The position numbers and the translations under genes were made by a program. Of a DNA stretch of 64,000 bases, positions 46,927-61,299 are shown piece by piece (positions within the stretch are counted from its first letter, which is position 1; every line of letters begins with the position of its first letter). The stretch is from Arctopsyche grandis. Taxonomy: Eukaryota > Arthropoda > Insecta > Trichoptera > Hydropsychidae. The notes below the pieces were generated by a model that was given only the letters and a program-made list of their open reading frames with translations, was not told the DNA's origin and ran no database searches. The DNA is taken from assembly GCF_051622035.1 (NCBI RefSeq), contig NC_135362.1:11163501-11227500 (forward strand). The letters are read 5' to 3'.

Positions 46927-49000
46927 CCTAACCTTATCTATGCTGACAATAGGTTGAATGGTGTACATAGGCATCAAGTGCGATAAACTAGTGATCGCTT
47001 GGAAAAGGTCATACCGGAATACTTTACCCTCTCTTATGTGCTTTCAGCCAAAACATTGTTACACAATCGACCTTAAGAGCATCACTAGGGTAAAAACTAT
47101 ATCATAAAATCCAATAAAACAAAATTATTATTTTTTACTGCAGAGAGTATCTCGACTGTACATCTGTACCTATATGACAAAAAAATAATAGACATGCTCA
47201 TTCAAATACAATTTTCACCTCGATAACATCACTCGACGTTCGTTTGACAAATTCCGATATTGGAAATGCATTCACCGTAAAAAATTTAATTCAAATCGTG
47301 ACTGGAGATCTACGTATGTGCATACAAATAGATGTAAAACGAATAATTCGCTTTGAAGATCCAATTAGGATTGCTTTTTGTAAAAGTTTCGGCAATACTA
47401 CCTTCTATACTTGGCTACCTACCACGCACAAGCTTTTTGTCAATAATGAGCTGCTATATTTCGATCAAAAGGTTCGCTGATTTTGAAAAAAATATGTATT
47501 CATAGAATCATCCAGGGCCGCCACTTCTTGCAATATGACCGAAGGATCATAACGTGTACACTGTTGGATTAGTTGAGAGTGGTTATTTGACGCAAACAAT
47601 CCATATTTGATCTCGTATGTTCTTCACGAAAGGATACATATAATAAAGTAAGTATTTTCGCAACTAAATATTACAACTGTTATTACACTTTCATTCGTTT
47701 CAAATATCCGCAGTGCCGAAATCGAAACACCAGTTTATTTCATTGATATGCGTAGTTGTAACGTTTATATGTATGTAAGATCTGTCACCTGCTCTTTGTG
47801 CCTCCATGTTTTGGGTTACCGTCGACCTTTCCTAGTTATTGTATTTTCTACATATATTGGAAATTGGAATTTAAAAATGCTTTCAAACAAACATATGATA
47901 ATTTGACTTTGAATTTGAATCTTTTTTATTCAAATTAAAAAACAAACAAATGAAATATTGCTTTATTCACAAAATACATAATAAACGCTTTTGAATCCCT
48001 TCGACTTTCTCATTTCGAAATTATTTCATAACTTTATACTCTGAACTACCATTTTTTCTGTTTAAATTATTTATTTTGTACAATTTTACTGTGTGTATGG
48101 ACATATGTACATTCCAGTACCTATTACATACTGCGGCTCATAAAATTGGGGATAAGCTACCAGCTGTTATTTTATTTACTTGGTAATTTCACCTTCTTAA
48201 CGATCTCCATTACTGTCTATTGTTTATTTTTCTACCATCATGGGAAATTTGAATATTATCCAACAATTTATTGAGCAATTCAAAAACTGCTTTTCTTTCT
48301 GGACACATCGTAGCTTGTCTCCCAGTTGAGGTTCTTGGGCTCAAAACCTGACCGAATCGAAAAATTCACTCAATCTACATACCTACATATATGGATGATT
48401 ATAAAAGCCAGATCGATCATATCATGTCGTAGTTTTTCGATTTTTATTTGGAAGAATTATGAATAAAATAAACCTTTTTTATCTAGTTCCTTTAATATTT
48501 CATACAAAAGTGTATGATATATATACATATACATATAGATAGGTATACGTAAGTATTCTTATCTATTGAAAAATATTGTTTTAAAAACAAATACAGTTGA
48601 TTGTTTTTTATCATGACCGCAGTGAATGCGGTTTCGTTAATATCGGCTAAATTTTTAATTAATTCTTTTTATTTTTAACATATCCTTATTATTATTGAAT
48701 GGAACGGGTCTCAAGATTTTGTCCCCTCTTCCTGTCTATGTCGACAGTTCCTTACAAAATTAGCACCAACAAAATTATAACCCATCTCCACTTTTCATTG
48801 TTTCCGTTCCAGAAGGCAAATGAATAAGTACTGGAGATAAAAGCTTTTCTCAAGCTACATAGCTTCAGTACATAAAAAACAGTATAATATACATAGATGT
48901 TTAATATGGTGCCTCCTTGCTCGGAAACGAGTATAAATAAATAAAAAAAACTTCATTTAGAGCTACCCATAAAGTTGATCCTACACCCACGGTGAGCCAA
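46927..49000. other. Gene-poor stretch
   Basis: AT-rich. Open frames such as 47244-47480 (+) show no known domain. Confidence 0.45.
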
Positions 49001-49680
49001 TAGCCTGAAATGTATCTCCTGAAAAAAATCCAAAACTTTCAGAACACTACGGGGTGTTCTGGAGCAGTCGTGGTTAGACCCGAACTGCTTCAGCGAGAAG
49101 AGGTGTGCGTGTGCGGCGGATGCTGTGTATCGAGCGTGTGGCAGCGCCGTAACTTTTATGGGGGCCCTGTGGAGGGGTGGGAGGGGCGGCAAGGGCGCAG
49201 GGGCAGGGACGCGCAAGCGCGTCTTCAATTCTCAGTGTCGGCCGGCGCACTAGAGCGCGGTCTCGCGCCCCCAACGGCCAGGCTCAGGGGCCTCCGGACC
49301 GAGGGGGCGCAAGAGTCGCAGCCCCCGCCTTCTTCACCCCGCATCACCCCCCCTGGTCCAAAGTCTCACCCCCACCGAGGTTTCATCTTTGCACACCAAG
49401 GTACGGACGACACACCCACCCACCACAGGAAAATTGGCATAGGTGGGATATACACGTTTTCTCTTCGGGCCCTCTTCGGCCTCTGCATTATTTATTCGAC
49501 GAAAAAGCGTTGCGGAAAATTCATCACTATCGATTCTCGGCCCTTTGTTGCGTCGGATGACTTTTCCGAATGCGAGAGCTTTCCCGAGAGCTTTTCGCGG
49601 CAGATGAGCAGCACGCGGGAAAGTGCACGTGCGCGTGCAATGCCAACGTGCGCACAGGTACCTGTACGATTTATTTCGAT
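49000..49680. other. GC-rich island, possible promoter/first exon
   Basis: Strong rise in G+C and CpG from about 49060 to 49660, open in several frames on both strands. A CACAG/GTACCT site at about 49658 could act as a splice donor on the + strand. No protein similarity is recognised. It could be the 5' end of a gene with long introns running outside the window. Confidence 0.35.
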
Positions 49681-51002
49681 ATTATACTACAAGTTTATCT
49701 TATAAATCAAATTCTGACTATATAAAGCAAAGCCTTAACTGTGACTATGCAGAATTTAAATCATTAATGGATGCATACGAAGTCATTATTTTCCTTTGTA
49801 TGTACGTACGTATGTATATTTGATGAATGCACACTCGTTGACCCCATTTGCTATTCCGTTTACTTGACAATTATTTGATAAATAAATTAAGTAAACTTTC
49901 GATTTGAACTTACAAATTCCACATAACCTATATATGTATGTATGTAATTATTTTAAATTATATAAAACGCGAAATGAATACTCCAACCTTTGTTTATAAA
50001 AATGCATGCCATTGCTATAGACAAGCAATAATCGGTTTGTTTTACATTCGATGTACTGAAATATAACGAAATTTACTACCGACTTTTGATTTAGATTTGG
50101 TTTAATTATTTAATGAACACCCTCCTTGCACTATTGCGGTTGCACTGTATATTGTATTATATTATACCAGTTTCATTTCAAGAAAGTATCTTACAATCCA
50201 AAACATGCCTTGTCATTCTGTCACTCACTTAATAATTAATTATCGGATTGAGGTTTATTGAACCTACTATAGAATATGTTTCAAAATTGAAACAAGTAAT
50301 TCATTATACTTGACACAATATTGCAAATATGTTTCAGTATTTTTGCTCAATACATGAGATTTCCGTACATTGCCACTACAGAAAAGGATAAATTAGTTTA
50401 AAATTTGATGTTTTATAATATTATTTGCTTAGCATTTTGTAGCAAATCTGTTTCATGCACTTTCATTATATTGTTTTATATTATTTATGTATGTATGTAT
50501 TATGTGTACTATATAATATTAATATTTCAAACAACCGTGAGTATTACATATGAATGTTTTTGTTTACTTTCTTTCTATTGTCATAATTTTTATGTTTAGC
50601 TTAATATATTCATACATACAATATAATAATTTCGTAATTGAACAAATATTGTTTATATTATACTATTCACAATATCAATTGTGTACTAAATCGAACAAAT
50701 CAGTATTCATATTCTATGCTAAATGATCGATTGCTTTGTCTACGACTGGTAAAATTCTGACAGGATTTTTATTAAAACGTATGAGCTTTTCCAATGACAA
50801 CGACGGTATAATATAATATGATGTCTGATAAACTGATACGATATCGGCGTTGTACATACATATTTATGTATTTTCCATAAAAAAAGTAATAGCCGAACGG
50901 AACTTATCAGTATGTTAAAACATGCGATCGATACTATCAGATATGTACGATTATGTGTAAGCCATAATTTACTGAATATCCGATGTATGCAATCGTGCAT
51001 GT
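49681..51002. other. Gene-poor stretch
   Basis: AT-rich with TATG simple repeats. Nothing else seen. Confidence 0.5.
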
Positions 51003-51042
51003 GAAATCAATTTACACGAAAATTTTCGTGTAAATTGATTTC
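51003..51042. repeat. Perfect 40-bp palindrome
   Basis: Each 20-base half (GAAATCAATTTACACGAAAA and its exact complement) meets at 51022/51023 with no spacer. Confidence 0.97.
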
Positions 51043-53564
51043 GAGCTCTCATTGATAGTTTATTGTTGCGATCAAATAATAAATAGACATTTTTACAGCG
51101 AGATAATTTCGTGGAAAACTTCCTCTTCTGAAGTTGAAGCTCTCGAGTTTAAGTTTGTTTATATTAAAAAACTTTGTGACGGCTTTGAACTCCAACCTTT
51201 TGTTTGACGTGTACGTTTTAAATACAAAGTTTCCATTTCTGGAAAATGTAATCTGTTAATTCACTGCTATTTTTTCGAGAGATAAATCTCGACGGTGACT
51301 TGCAATATTCATCATTCGGCGCATAAATCATTACATATATGTAACATCAATAGAGAAAGCAGAGCGCGTATCATCTGAATAACATGAAAAAGCGCGTATT
51401 ATAAAACTGGAAGTCTGCCAATGGTGACCTTTCCTACACCATGCAATAAAAGCACCACACAATACCGTGACCTCTCCGCTTTTAAGGTCCAAAGCCCATA
51501 AAATTATTCATAAAGCTACTCCCGTAAAACAGATTAAGAGACCGATTTTAAATAATAAAAATAAACGTCTAAATCAAGACATTCCATTAAAATCGTATAT
51601 ACTTATTTTTAATTTTATGGATTGTACACAATTTACTTTCTAATGAAATTATTGCCTTATTGATTTCAAGGCATATTTGCATGTTAAGTACTATATTTTA
51701 TATTACGAGTATATTATAGCCATTAAATGATCGATCAAAACGTGTGACAGAGGTGACGTTATGATCTCTAAAAAATAAATTAAATTTCATATTCGTTTTA
51801 TGACTCACATTAAAATTACATTATTCAACTTAGGTACGTTGTGACTGGTGAAAAATAAAAAGAAAGAAGCCGTTCCGCGATTGTTCGCCATTATTTATTA
51901 CAATTGATTACTATTTTCCAATATTTCTTTGTGTACATTTCAAATCATTAATCATTCGTCGAATTCAACGAGAAAATATCACAAAAAGTGAGTTAATTAT
52001 ATATTTTTACAAGCTTTTTTTTAACTTAGTCTACTCTTGCTGTATCGGAAACGGATTTCAACACATTTCTATAATTAATATTCTAATTAGACGATCGTCG
52101 AGTTTGAATTTGAATCACACATTTTTCTTCGTTTCCTTTGGTATTTTCTTCAGAAAAAAAGTGTTTCATTCATTTTAAATACGAATTCCATGAAAAATGT
52201 GTACAAGCATGAAAAATGTATTCGACGAGCGACTTAAATTTCAACCACTTAAATTTATAACACATAAAAAAATTGTGCAAAGAAATAGATTGGAAACACG
52301 CAACGTCTATATCAAGCGTACACAATGCGATTCGTCAAAAAGTTAACAATCTAATAATAATCGTCGATTTCATAAATTCAACACTTATCTTAATTGTAAC
52401 AAAATATTTTCGCCAATATACTCAAACTCAATCTGCAAAGTGGTCTTGTACAGTGTACAGAAAATATTGACAAACTCAAACATCTAGTATAATAAGTATA
52501 GTGAAACCGTTCTAGCTGAAGCAGCAAGTTTACTATTGGAGTGGTTCAGCTTTAAAATATCTTTTTACTACGTCGTTCTGAGTGATATTTAACTACGGTA
52601 TATTTATACATGGCAATTATTCGTGCTTTCATCCACTTCACTAGATGGTGTATGGCCTCGTCAAAATCGTGGATCGCACAGTGTCTAAAAAAGCACTTCT
52701 TGTCGGTGCTGGATTTTTTCAAAGGACTTTCATCCGCTCTTTGATTGATGACCCTTTCTCGGTCCTTTCCGGCGATTATTTCAGCTACTTCCACTTATCA
52801 CCAGCACTCGTCCACTTTCTAAACGGTCCTCCGACAATGTCAAAGTCGAGATGGAATTTCGACTTTTTCATCGGGTACAATGACCGGTGGGAAATTTCGC
52901 GAATGATACGTTCAATACTTCTTTGGGCACATTCCAAATTTACTGAACGCGTTAAAATTCTGGCCTACCTCTATCTCCCTCTCATACATTGCCAATGGCG
53001 AGATGTTTTACTCCATTATGGTAATAAAACCAATATCGCGTATGTACACATTTCCATTGTATAATAAACGAGGTTGTGTAACGTTATACTTACAATATAC
53101 ATTGATTGCGGTTCGGAATATTGAAAAATATCCAATTCGAAAATATTGCCAATGAATCATATTCAATTTCGCGAGCTAGCGGTTCAATTTTTATGCCACT
53201 TGCACCGTATACGAATTAAAGATTTGACAGAAACTGCATTCATATCCTATGCGCTTGAATGCGTTTGGCATCGAATTGAACGGAAACGTTTTGTTTTTTA
53301 TTATTATTTTAGAAATCGTTGAAATATGTGTGTGTATTATACAATATATAAATAGTAAAAACATGTGAATAAGTAACTCTCATGATGAATAACAGTGTGT
53401 GCGTCAGTTCCTTTAACGTATCAACATTCATACCATTTGATTTATCGAAATCAAACTTTGCATTGATATTTCATCCAATATAACGATCTTACTGTACTTG
53501 AATTTAATGTGAAATATTTATTTAATGATCTAATATACAATTTAGTTATTTGCTATTTCATGAA
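51043..53564. other. Gene-poor stretch with an unexplained block at about 52600-53030
   Basis: The block has more balanced composition and open frames on both strands (52645-53064 +, 52552-52794 -). No family is recognised. It may be a decayed coding fragment. Confidence 0.35.
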
Positions 53565-54235
53565 CCCTTTGAATGCTGACTAACGCTGATCGGCGTTTTG
53601 CCAACAAGTCCATAAGCCTGAAATGCACCAATAGGCGTTGTATTTTGAGTATGTAAACAATATGGCAAAGTATGAAAACGATCGGATAAGAGATAAAAAT
53701 GACCACTAACACGAAAGCCATGTGAAACGTAAAGGAGGTATGTAAAAATAAACAAGAATACTACCCGCTAAGCCTTTCCAGGTAGCATTGAAAAAAAAAT
53801 GCATTGAAAATGGAGCGTGTAATCCGTGTCAATGTTTATAAAGACTGGCTTACACCGGAGTTTCTGAATTTATAACCATAGCAAAATTTATCTATGGAAA
53901 TCCCTAACTGCTGAGTATTTAAGATTGTGGCTTGATATTTGGATTGTGAGCATTACATTTTAACAACAATGAAGAGGATGGAACTAGTTTTGGAAAAATA
54001 CATTCATTAATAGACTTATTTTGTTTATTTTATATTGTTGCAAGATATATAAGAGAGTCTAAGCACATCTTTACAAAACTCGAAATCCTCAGCGGTAGTT
54101 ATCTAGGGTTTATTTGGATTAGCTACAATTTTTATACCTGCTTTCTATTGGATTTCTAGATAATTCTAGTTGGAAATGTTGGCGAAATTTTCAATGTGGC
54201 GGAATTTCAACAGAAAATACATCAGCACTCAAAGA
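53565..54235 (-). mobile_element. piggyBac-like MITE, uninterrupted copy (empty-site paralogue)
   Basis: It starts CCCTTTGAATGCTG and ends with a degenerate complement (CAGCACTCAAAGAT). It is the reverse complement of the element at 45283-46753 without the LINE. The LINE's target sequence is present once, at 54123-54138. Confidence 0.85.
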
Positions 54236-56700
54236 TTATGCCTTTTCAGTGCGTGAAAAAATCAATATTCAATGTTTTTTTTACAATTAAACTTTAAATT
54301 TATTTCATTTAGAAAATAATTGAATGCAGCTAATTTTATTTTATATAGAAAAAAATAACAATGGAGTTCGATTGTTTTTTGTTCAGAATTTGAATATTTT
54401 ATTTTTCTAACTTTATTCAGATTTGAACAAGATTTAATATTTGCATCGATTTACTTACATATTGTATTTTAGAACGCCGACAGTTAATAATATGTAATAA
54501 GTAATCAGTAATCTGGTCCATAGTATGCATATTTATGCTTGGATTTGAAGCTAAAACAATGATAATTGGCCAAGCTACTACTTTAATTAACTACCGCAGT
54601 CACTCTGATAATTTCTTTCAACACTTTTATTTTTTACTGCGTATTCCAACAAACTGTTGAAAAACTAATCCGACTTAATGCATCCCCTCTAGCTTTTACT
54701 ACATGTGCTTGCGTGCCTGTTGCACCTACTTTTCTACGATATTAACGTTTGTTTAATTTTTGATAGCATACCATTTTGACGCGAAAGCACTATTAGACAC
54801 CTTAGCATTCCAATTCTGAAAACTGTTCCAGAGCGGACTCGTTCTCAAGCTACTATGAAATGAAATCGAGAGTATAATGGTTCACTGGCTCATTATTGAA
54901 TGCCTGACGCTTGTACTAATAAATTATTGTTAATCTTTTATGTATGCAACATTTGCAAAGCAAACAACGGCCGGATGGACGACTTTCGAATTAGAAAATT
55001 TTCCGAGCGGCCGTAGTGCGAATTTTCGTGTTGGAGTTGTGCCGAAAACGTGACATTAGTTGTCCGTGTGTTCGGAGAATTAGTTTTCTAGAACTAGTAC
55101 ACACCGATGCCAGCTGCATCACATATCGGTGAGAACCGCTTTTCTTATCATCCGGTCGATTAGTCGGAAAAACTATTACGCATATGACAGACTGTGCTCG
55201 CCGTGGACCATTCCGAACCATCGATGAAAAGGTCAAAAGCTCGCCTACGCACGCTTCCAATATTTTTCCGGCTCTTCAATTTATTAATAATATCTGTGAT
55301 ATAGTGAATACCGTATGCTGTCGAATTTACTCGAGTTGAATGCGTAAGATCTGTTTATCGTCGAAAAATTCAAATCGACCCTCGCCCGCAATTCGGCTAA
55401 GAGTTTCCTCTCGCATTGTTCTTACAGCACGTTAATATGAAAGAATGGCCCCTTAAAAACTTTTACGTTGTCCAGGGTAAATAGCACCATTCGACCCTCC
55501 AAGTGTAATTACTCTAATGCTATGCCAGGTTGGACCGCCCTAATCGTTTCTTCTTTGTGTTTGTCTTTCTCTCTTTCTTTCCCTCGATCGATCCCAACAA
55601 TCGGTCTTCATTTTCGTGTTAATTTTTTATTCACCGCATGTCCATTCAGTTAATTTCGGTTTTATAAATCGCCCACTCTTTCGCTTTCATCATCGGTTGA
55701 AATTAATAATTGGACGGGGACGCTAGAAAAATATTTCTTTTGAATTATAATGCGTATTCGGAGAGGATTTCCCAGATGATATATGAATTAACGTCACCTT
55801 AATTAGACGTGGAAAAACATCGCATATTCTACGAATGTTTTCCTTTCCCTTATCCCTTCGTTATATTCCAACTGCTGCGACCGACACTCAAATAAATTAA
55901 ATTTTATATTAATAGAACGCCTAAAAATATTTTTTTAATCAAAATTAGCTTTCAGTGTCCGGGTTTCCTCGGACCGTCGGCTAGGGTCTAAATTTTCTGA
56001 AAATTTATTCCATACTACCTATACATACTTATTCCATATGTAACAACGAATATAACGAACAAATTTTACTCGGCAATCAAATTTTAGAAAACAACACTCG
56101 TGTAAATGAATTTTTAAAATAATATTTATGAAAATTCAAATGTAAAAAAAATATTTTTCAAATTAAAAATGAATCAAATGAATTCAAACATATGAAAATT
56201 TGCTTTCATTCTCCAAGACATTAAAGTTCCGATATTTACGTTGACATAAACAGATTCCATGAAATTTTTACTTCATCTTTATATTTCTTGGATATTAAGA
56301 AACCATTTATTTACGAAAATCACATGTTTACGAAACAAATAAATAATCATTTGTGTAATTTTTTTTTAATTCCATATGCATACATTTGAATTTTCATTTC
56401 AAAGTGTTGTAAAGTAAAGCTTTCAATATTCAAGGAAAGACAATTACCACTGGGAAATAAAACTTTGTCGTTTTCAACTGGAAGTCGGATTATAATATTA
56501 ATTATGTATGCCCGTATGTACATGCAAATATTGAAGGTTTTTCATTCCATATCATTCAAAATTCATATTTTCCGTAGCTCCCCCAGTAAATTATACACGT
56601 GGCATATGTTTCTCGTACCACATTTATAATTTCTGAATATCCATTACATGAAATTGCTATGAACGTCGCCGTCGTATTATTCGACATAAGTGCTGTTGCT
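54236..56700. other. Gene-poor stretch; balanced-composition block at about 54960-55700
   Basis: The block has no recognised ORF similarity or repeat ends. It could be conserved regulatory DNA or an untranslated exon; cross-species comparison would tell. Confidence 0.35.
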
Positions 56701-56735
56701 TTTATTATTAACCGAATTGAATACTCCTGTGTATG

Positions 56736-56756
56736 TACATACATACATACATATGT
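56736..56756. repeat. (ACAT)n microsatellite
   Basis: Tandem ACAT units. Similar runs occur at about 28650, 57270 and 60130, a recurring feature of this genome. Confidence 0.8.
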
Positions 56757-57309
56757 TGTTCTGCGTACTCGGCCTAAATTTAGCATGCTGGATAGATAGA
56801 TATCCTTGCGTGATTCAATCCAATAAACCGAGTACTACATACATGCACTCATAGCAAAGATTCTTAATCCCTATACGTGCCGATGAATAACTGGAATCAC
56901 TATCTGTGCTAATGTAATCCAACGTTCTGGCCCTATTTTAAAAGCATATCCGTGTAAATACGAGTACTGGGTATACCTATGTATTTGTACGTGCGATACA
57001 CCAAATTTCACACTCGATTAACCGGGTAACTGGATAGAAAACCCATCGACAGGACGCATCAGTATCCCCGGATGAATAATTTAGAAACATAACTCACAAC
57101 GCGAGGGTTCCGAAATTTCCGCATTATTATTTATTTTGTGAAAAAATATTTTATTTATCTCGTTTTACCCAGTGTATGGTACTTCGAATTTCGTTTGGGT
57201 ATAATAAATTTAATGAATCCATTTATCCCCATACACAAAGTTATGTTCGAATGTAGATACATACATATATGTACATACATACATACATAGGTATGAATCG
57301 CTTTGACCG

Positions 57310-60300
57310 ATATCGATACAAAGTACGACTAGTCTGGGCTATGTTACACCTGCAATCGATAAAATGCCAGGAAAATGTCAGCTCTTGAAGTGACTGGTGA
57401 TTTTCGAGTGTAACGAAGCAATATGGCGTTGGTATGGTTCATTGAAAGCGATGGAAATTAGTTTAGTGGACAAAGCAATTGAAAAAGACGGGTTTGAAGT
57501 TTTTTTATTTTGTATTTTCAAGTGAAAAATATGATTCAAATTTAATAAAAAATAATACCAGAATATAAGTACATCTACGCTAATAATTTTGGATGTGTCA
57601 TACATACATCCGCAATCATAAAAATTAATAATCTTAGCAGGCATGTATTTTATTTTTTATTGAAAACCAATTAATCCTTCTTATAAATGTACCATTATAG
57701 TCGCTTCGCCATTACGAGCATTTTTACTGTTTACTTTGTAATTAATAGTCTCGATAAAAGGATATTTCTCCAGCCATTTCCCATAAACGTATAATATGTT
57801 TACTTGTGATATATCCACATCGGCAAAGCTTTCTATGTATATACTAAAGACTAAATAGTTCAGGTTTCAACTTATAGTTCATCTCAAATACCTTCCATTC
57901 GAATTTCTATAAATATTCCTGTCCAAAATAATTCCATACCACCAAAGCATTGTACTTTACATCTATATTTATTTCGGCTACATATGTATGTACATTCAGT
58001 GCTGAAATTCATCATAATAAACAACCCAATTAATTACATATATGCATCTATTAATTATAGAATCTAACCATACTGCAACGCTGTATTTGTTGTATCCTAT
58101 TTACCAGTTACATAACAGTTCTCCATAAAAAGCTAGTTTTCTGTTTCTATTTCATGCAATGAAATAGCAATGCTTTAAATTGAATTCAATCCCATGTAAA
58201 TAATGTTATAAAAACTTCGTACATGCATATTATTGACTTGCATTGTTACGGTTATTATTCTGATTTTTAAGTAGGTATATCACAACATGTATTTCTTATC
58301 GAGAATTTCACGAGAGAAATTCCAAATCGAGAATTCTGATTTCGCGAGAATTTTTTAGTGCAACCTTTTTTTTGTGCAACCAAGCTTTTGCAACCACACC
58401 TTTTTTTAAGCATTTGAGGGTTTGTGCCTAATGTTTAAAAATATTCATATTTCTTGGAAGGTTTTAAAAGGGGTTTGTAGTATTTGATTGCAAAATTTGT
58501 TTACAATTATCGAGCACTAACATATTTGCTTAAGTTTTAACTACCAAATATTTGTGCGTACGGACCACTCAGATTAGAAGAAGGTTTGTGCCAGATGGTT
58601 GAAAATATGCATACTTTCTTGTTAGTTTCTTGTCTCGAAAGTATTCGACGGGCAAAAAATTGCTAATGATCTGGTCTTATCTTCCCTTTGGTAATCTAAT
58701 ACCCCGCTCCGATAAAGTTTATTTTTTATATTGTTCATGTAAACCACCAACAGCTGTTGCTACCAAAGCATTAAAATTTTTCTTCACGAATCAGGTATAT
58801 TTACAAACGACCCCGAATTTCAATCGTAATTCAACGTTCAAAGCTTAATAACTAATCATCTTCACATCTTTAACGATCATTCAGCTCTCATCTGCTTCAT
58901 TAACAATATTTTGTACGTTTGTTCATATGTAAATATGCCCAAAACTAATGCCATTCAAAAAATTTAATATGGCTAGTTGTCGGTCAACAGTCCAACATGT
59001 TTAAAGCTATCTGCAATACTACATACGTATGTACATATATACTGCAATACTACATCCAAATTCCTCGATAAATTAAAATAATCGAGAAATCAGAATGGTT
59101 AACACAACGAAGATGAAATTTATTAAAAACATGTTATATTTATTGTACAATATTTGATAAGATTATTAGATAGAGTAAGAATCACAAGTGAAATATTAAA
59201 GCTTACATATAACAAGTCCGAGTTTTCCAATAAGCTGTAACGTGAAGAAAACAATATATACTTTCCTTCTACTCTGTATATTTTCGTTTCAGACTTTATA
59301 CAACATCATCATCATCATCAACATCGCAACGTCGATAAAAACCTATTTCTGAGCGCAAGATAAGCGTAGGTACGCGTTGTACAACAGAACATAACATAAA
59401 ACTTTATAGACTTCGATGAGTATCGAACATCAAATGATCGGAAAGTATATATGTATGTATATGTATTACTATTATATATTGGCGAAGTTTTCTCCTCCTG
59501 TTTATTTGCAGTATGTTTTAATTCGAGCTGTTTGTTTTTCGGAATGAAATACGACAAAGATGTTGACAAATGCTTTTGTTTTGCACGCGAGGAAAGTACA
59601 ATGAAAACGTACAGCTAATTTTCACAGTTGTTCCAAACTATTAATTAGAATGGTTCATAAATCGATACCGACTTGCAAAGTTCATAGTTTATCAAACTGG
59701 CCTATTAAATTCGATAATTCGATCGGTCATTTAGCAACTTTACTTATTTAAATAGTTTTGTTTTTAAAATGTAAACATCAATGTAAACGTGGTTCAAATT
59801 ATTTTTCTCAATATATTTTTTTGATTTTTATATAACTATTGAAGCAAACGATCTACATAATTTATAGATTATCGACATAGCCGGTTCATTATTCGCATAT
59901 GTTTATTTTCTATACACTTTGATCGTTTGGGATGCAGTTGTTAACTTACTTCACATTGACTTTAACGATTTCCACAAAACACGCGGACTATGTAATTATT
60001 TAACGCCGGAAAATTCTCTTTTCCACATCAAAGGAGCATCGATATAATTTTAAACTGCAGTTTTTGTAGTGAGTCTTCAGCTTCCGTTTACATATTTGTA
60101 ACGAATACATAATGCATCCATTTCATGTATGTACATACATACATACATATATAGTAAATATTTGGAATTAATTTATATAATATTATATATTATGTAATAC
60201 AAAATTGAGTTATACATTTCTATAGGTTTGACATTATCAATGCCATTATACATACACATACAGCTAGAGTAAGAACGTGAATAAAATTTTAGTACTCATT

Positions 60301-60519
60301 TCCATACGAAATGGGTATTTCGTAAGATGCCAATAAACAATATATTATAACATAATATAGGTATAGTTCTCATTGAATTAATACAAACAATCAGTTTCAA
60401 AGAATTCTATTGTATACATATATACAAACGTGTATATACTTATCATCCTCTTTATTGTCCTACTTCTCCTAAATCTCTCTCTACGTCGCTTGTTTTGTGT
60501 CCTTCGTTTTGTATAGTAA
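57310..60519. other. Gene-poor stretch
   Basis: AT-rich, ACAT repeats near 60130 and a short (CAT)n at about 59307. No coding evidence. Confidence 0.5.
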
Positions 60520-60741
60520 ACTAGTTGTTTTACCCAGCTTCGCTCAGTATTTGTAATATAAACAGCTTACACATGGCGAATTTAATAGTAAATATTCATT
60601 TGTTTTTTTATTAAATTTATTCGAATCGAAACCATATCGAATCGTCGTCATAGAAACTTTGATTTGTTTTCGATGTTACCAACCAACATTACATACTTAC
60701 ATACATAGTTACAAAGTCTCTTTCGAAATTATATATTAAGA
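60520..60741 (-). mobile_element. Helitron-like non-autonomous element, copy 6
   Basis: Minus strand: A|TCTTAATATATAATTTCG at the 5' end, GAGCGAAGCTGGGTAAAA hairpin, and CAACTAGT|T at the 3' end. Both flanking bases fit the A/T insertion rule. Confidence 0.85.
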
Positions 60742-61218
60742 TTGTTCTATAGGGCCGCAGGCCGTTGACAATATACCTCCAATTAATTCCGTCCACTGTT
60801 TTGGTGATTCATATACGTTTTCTACAATGCACATGTCTTTGTAGGTTTGGTGAAAATTTCCCCCATGGCGTTCTCTCACACGTCATGAAAATCTCGAACA
60901 AGGAATATTTGAAACTTAAAAATTCCACCACCAATAGTCAGCCGCGCGAATTCGAGTAGTAATTTCGAAATAATTAACACAAATCTTGATACCTAATAAT
61001 ACGAGTCGTCATCCACTGCTTGTTTTATTTATTTTTTATGCGCTGTGATTGTTTTGTACTAGTAGGTAAATTGCTATGCTCTATTAAAAGAACCAGTAAA
61101 TTTGTACTGGTTTTTTTAATGGAGCAGTGATGTGCGGTTGTTCTAGTGCTATATTGCTGAAGAACCGTCTCGTTCTCCAACAATCTCTCACGAAGGGTCT
61201 CTCAGACTGTATTCGTTG

Positions 61219-61233
61219 GGGGGGGGGGGGGGC
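61219..61233. repeat. Poly-G run
   Basis: About 15 consecutive G. Other G or C runs occur at 14010, 14700, 35355, 41070 and 41640. Confidence 0.9.
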
Positions 61234-61299
61234 CTCATGTAGAGGACTTTATTGGTTGACTTCATTGATCTTTAAAGTGGACTTATATACTTTATAAAA

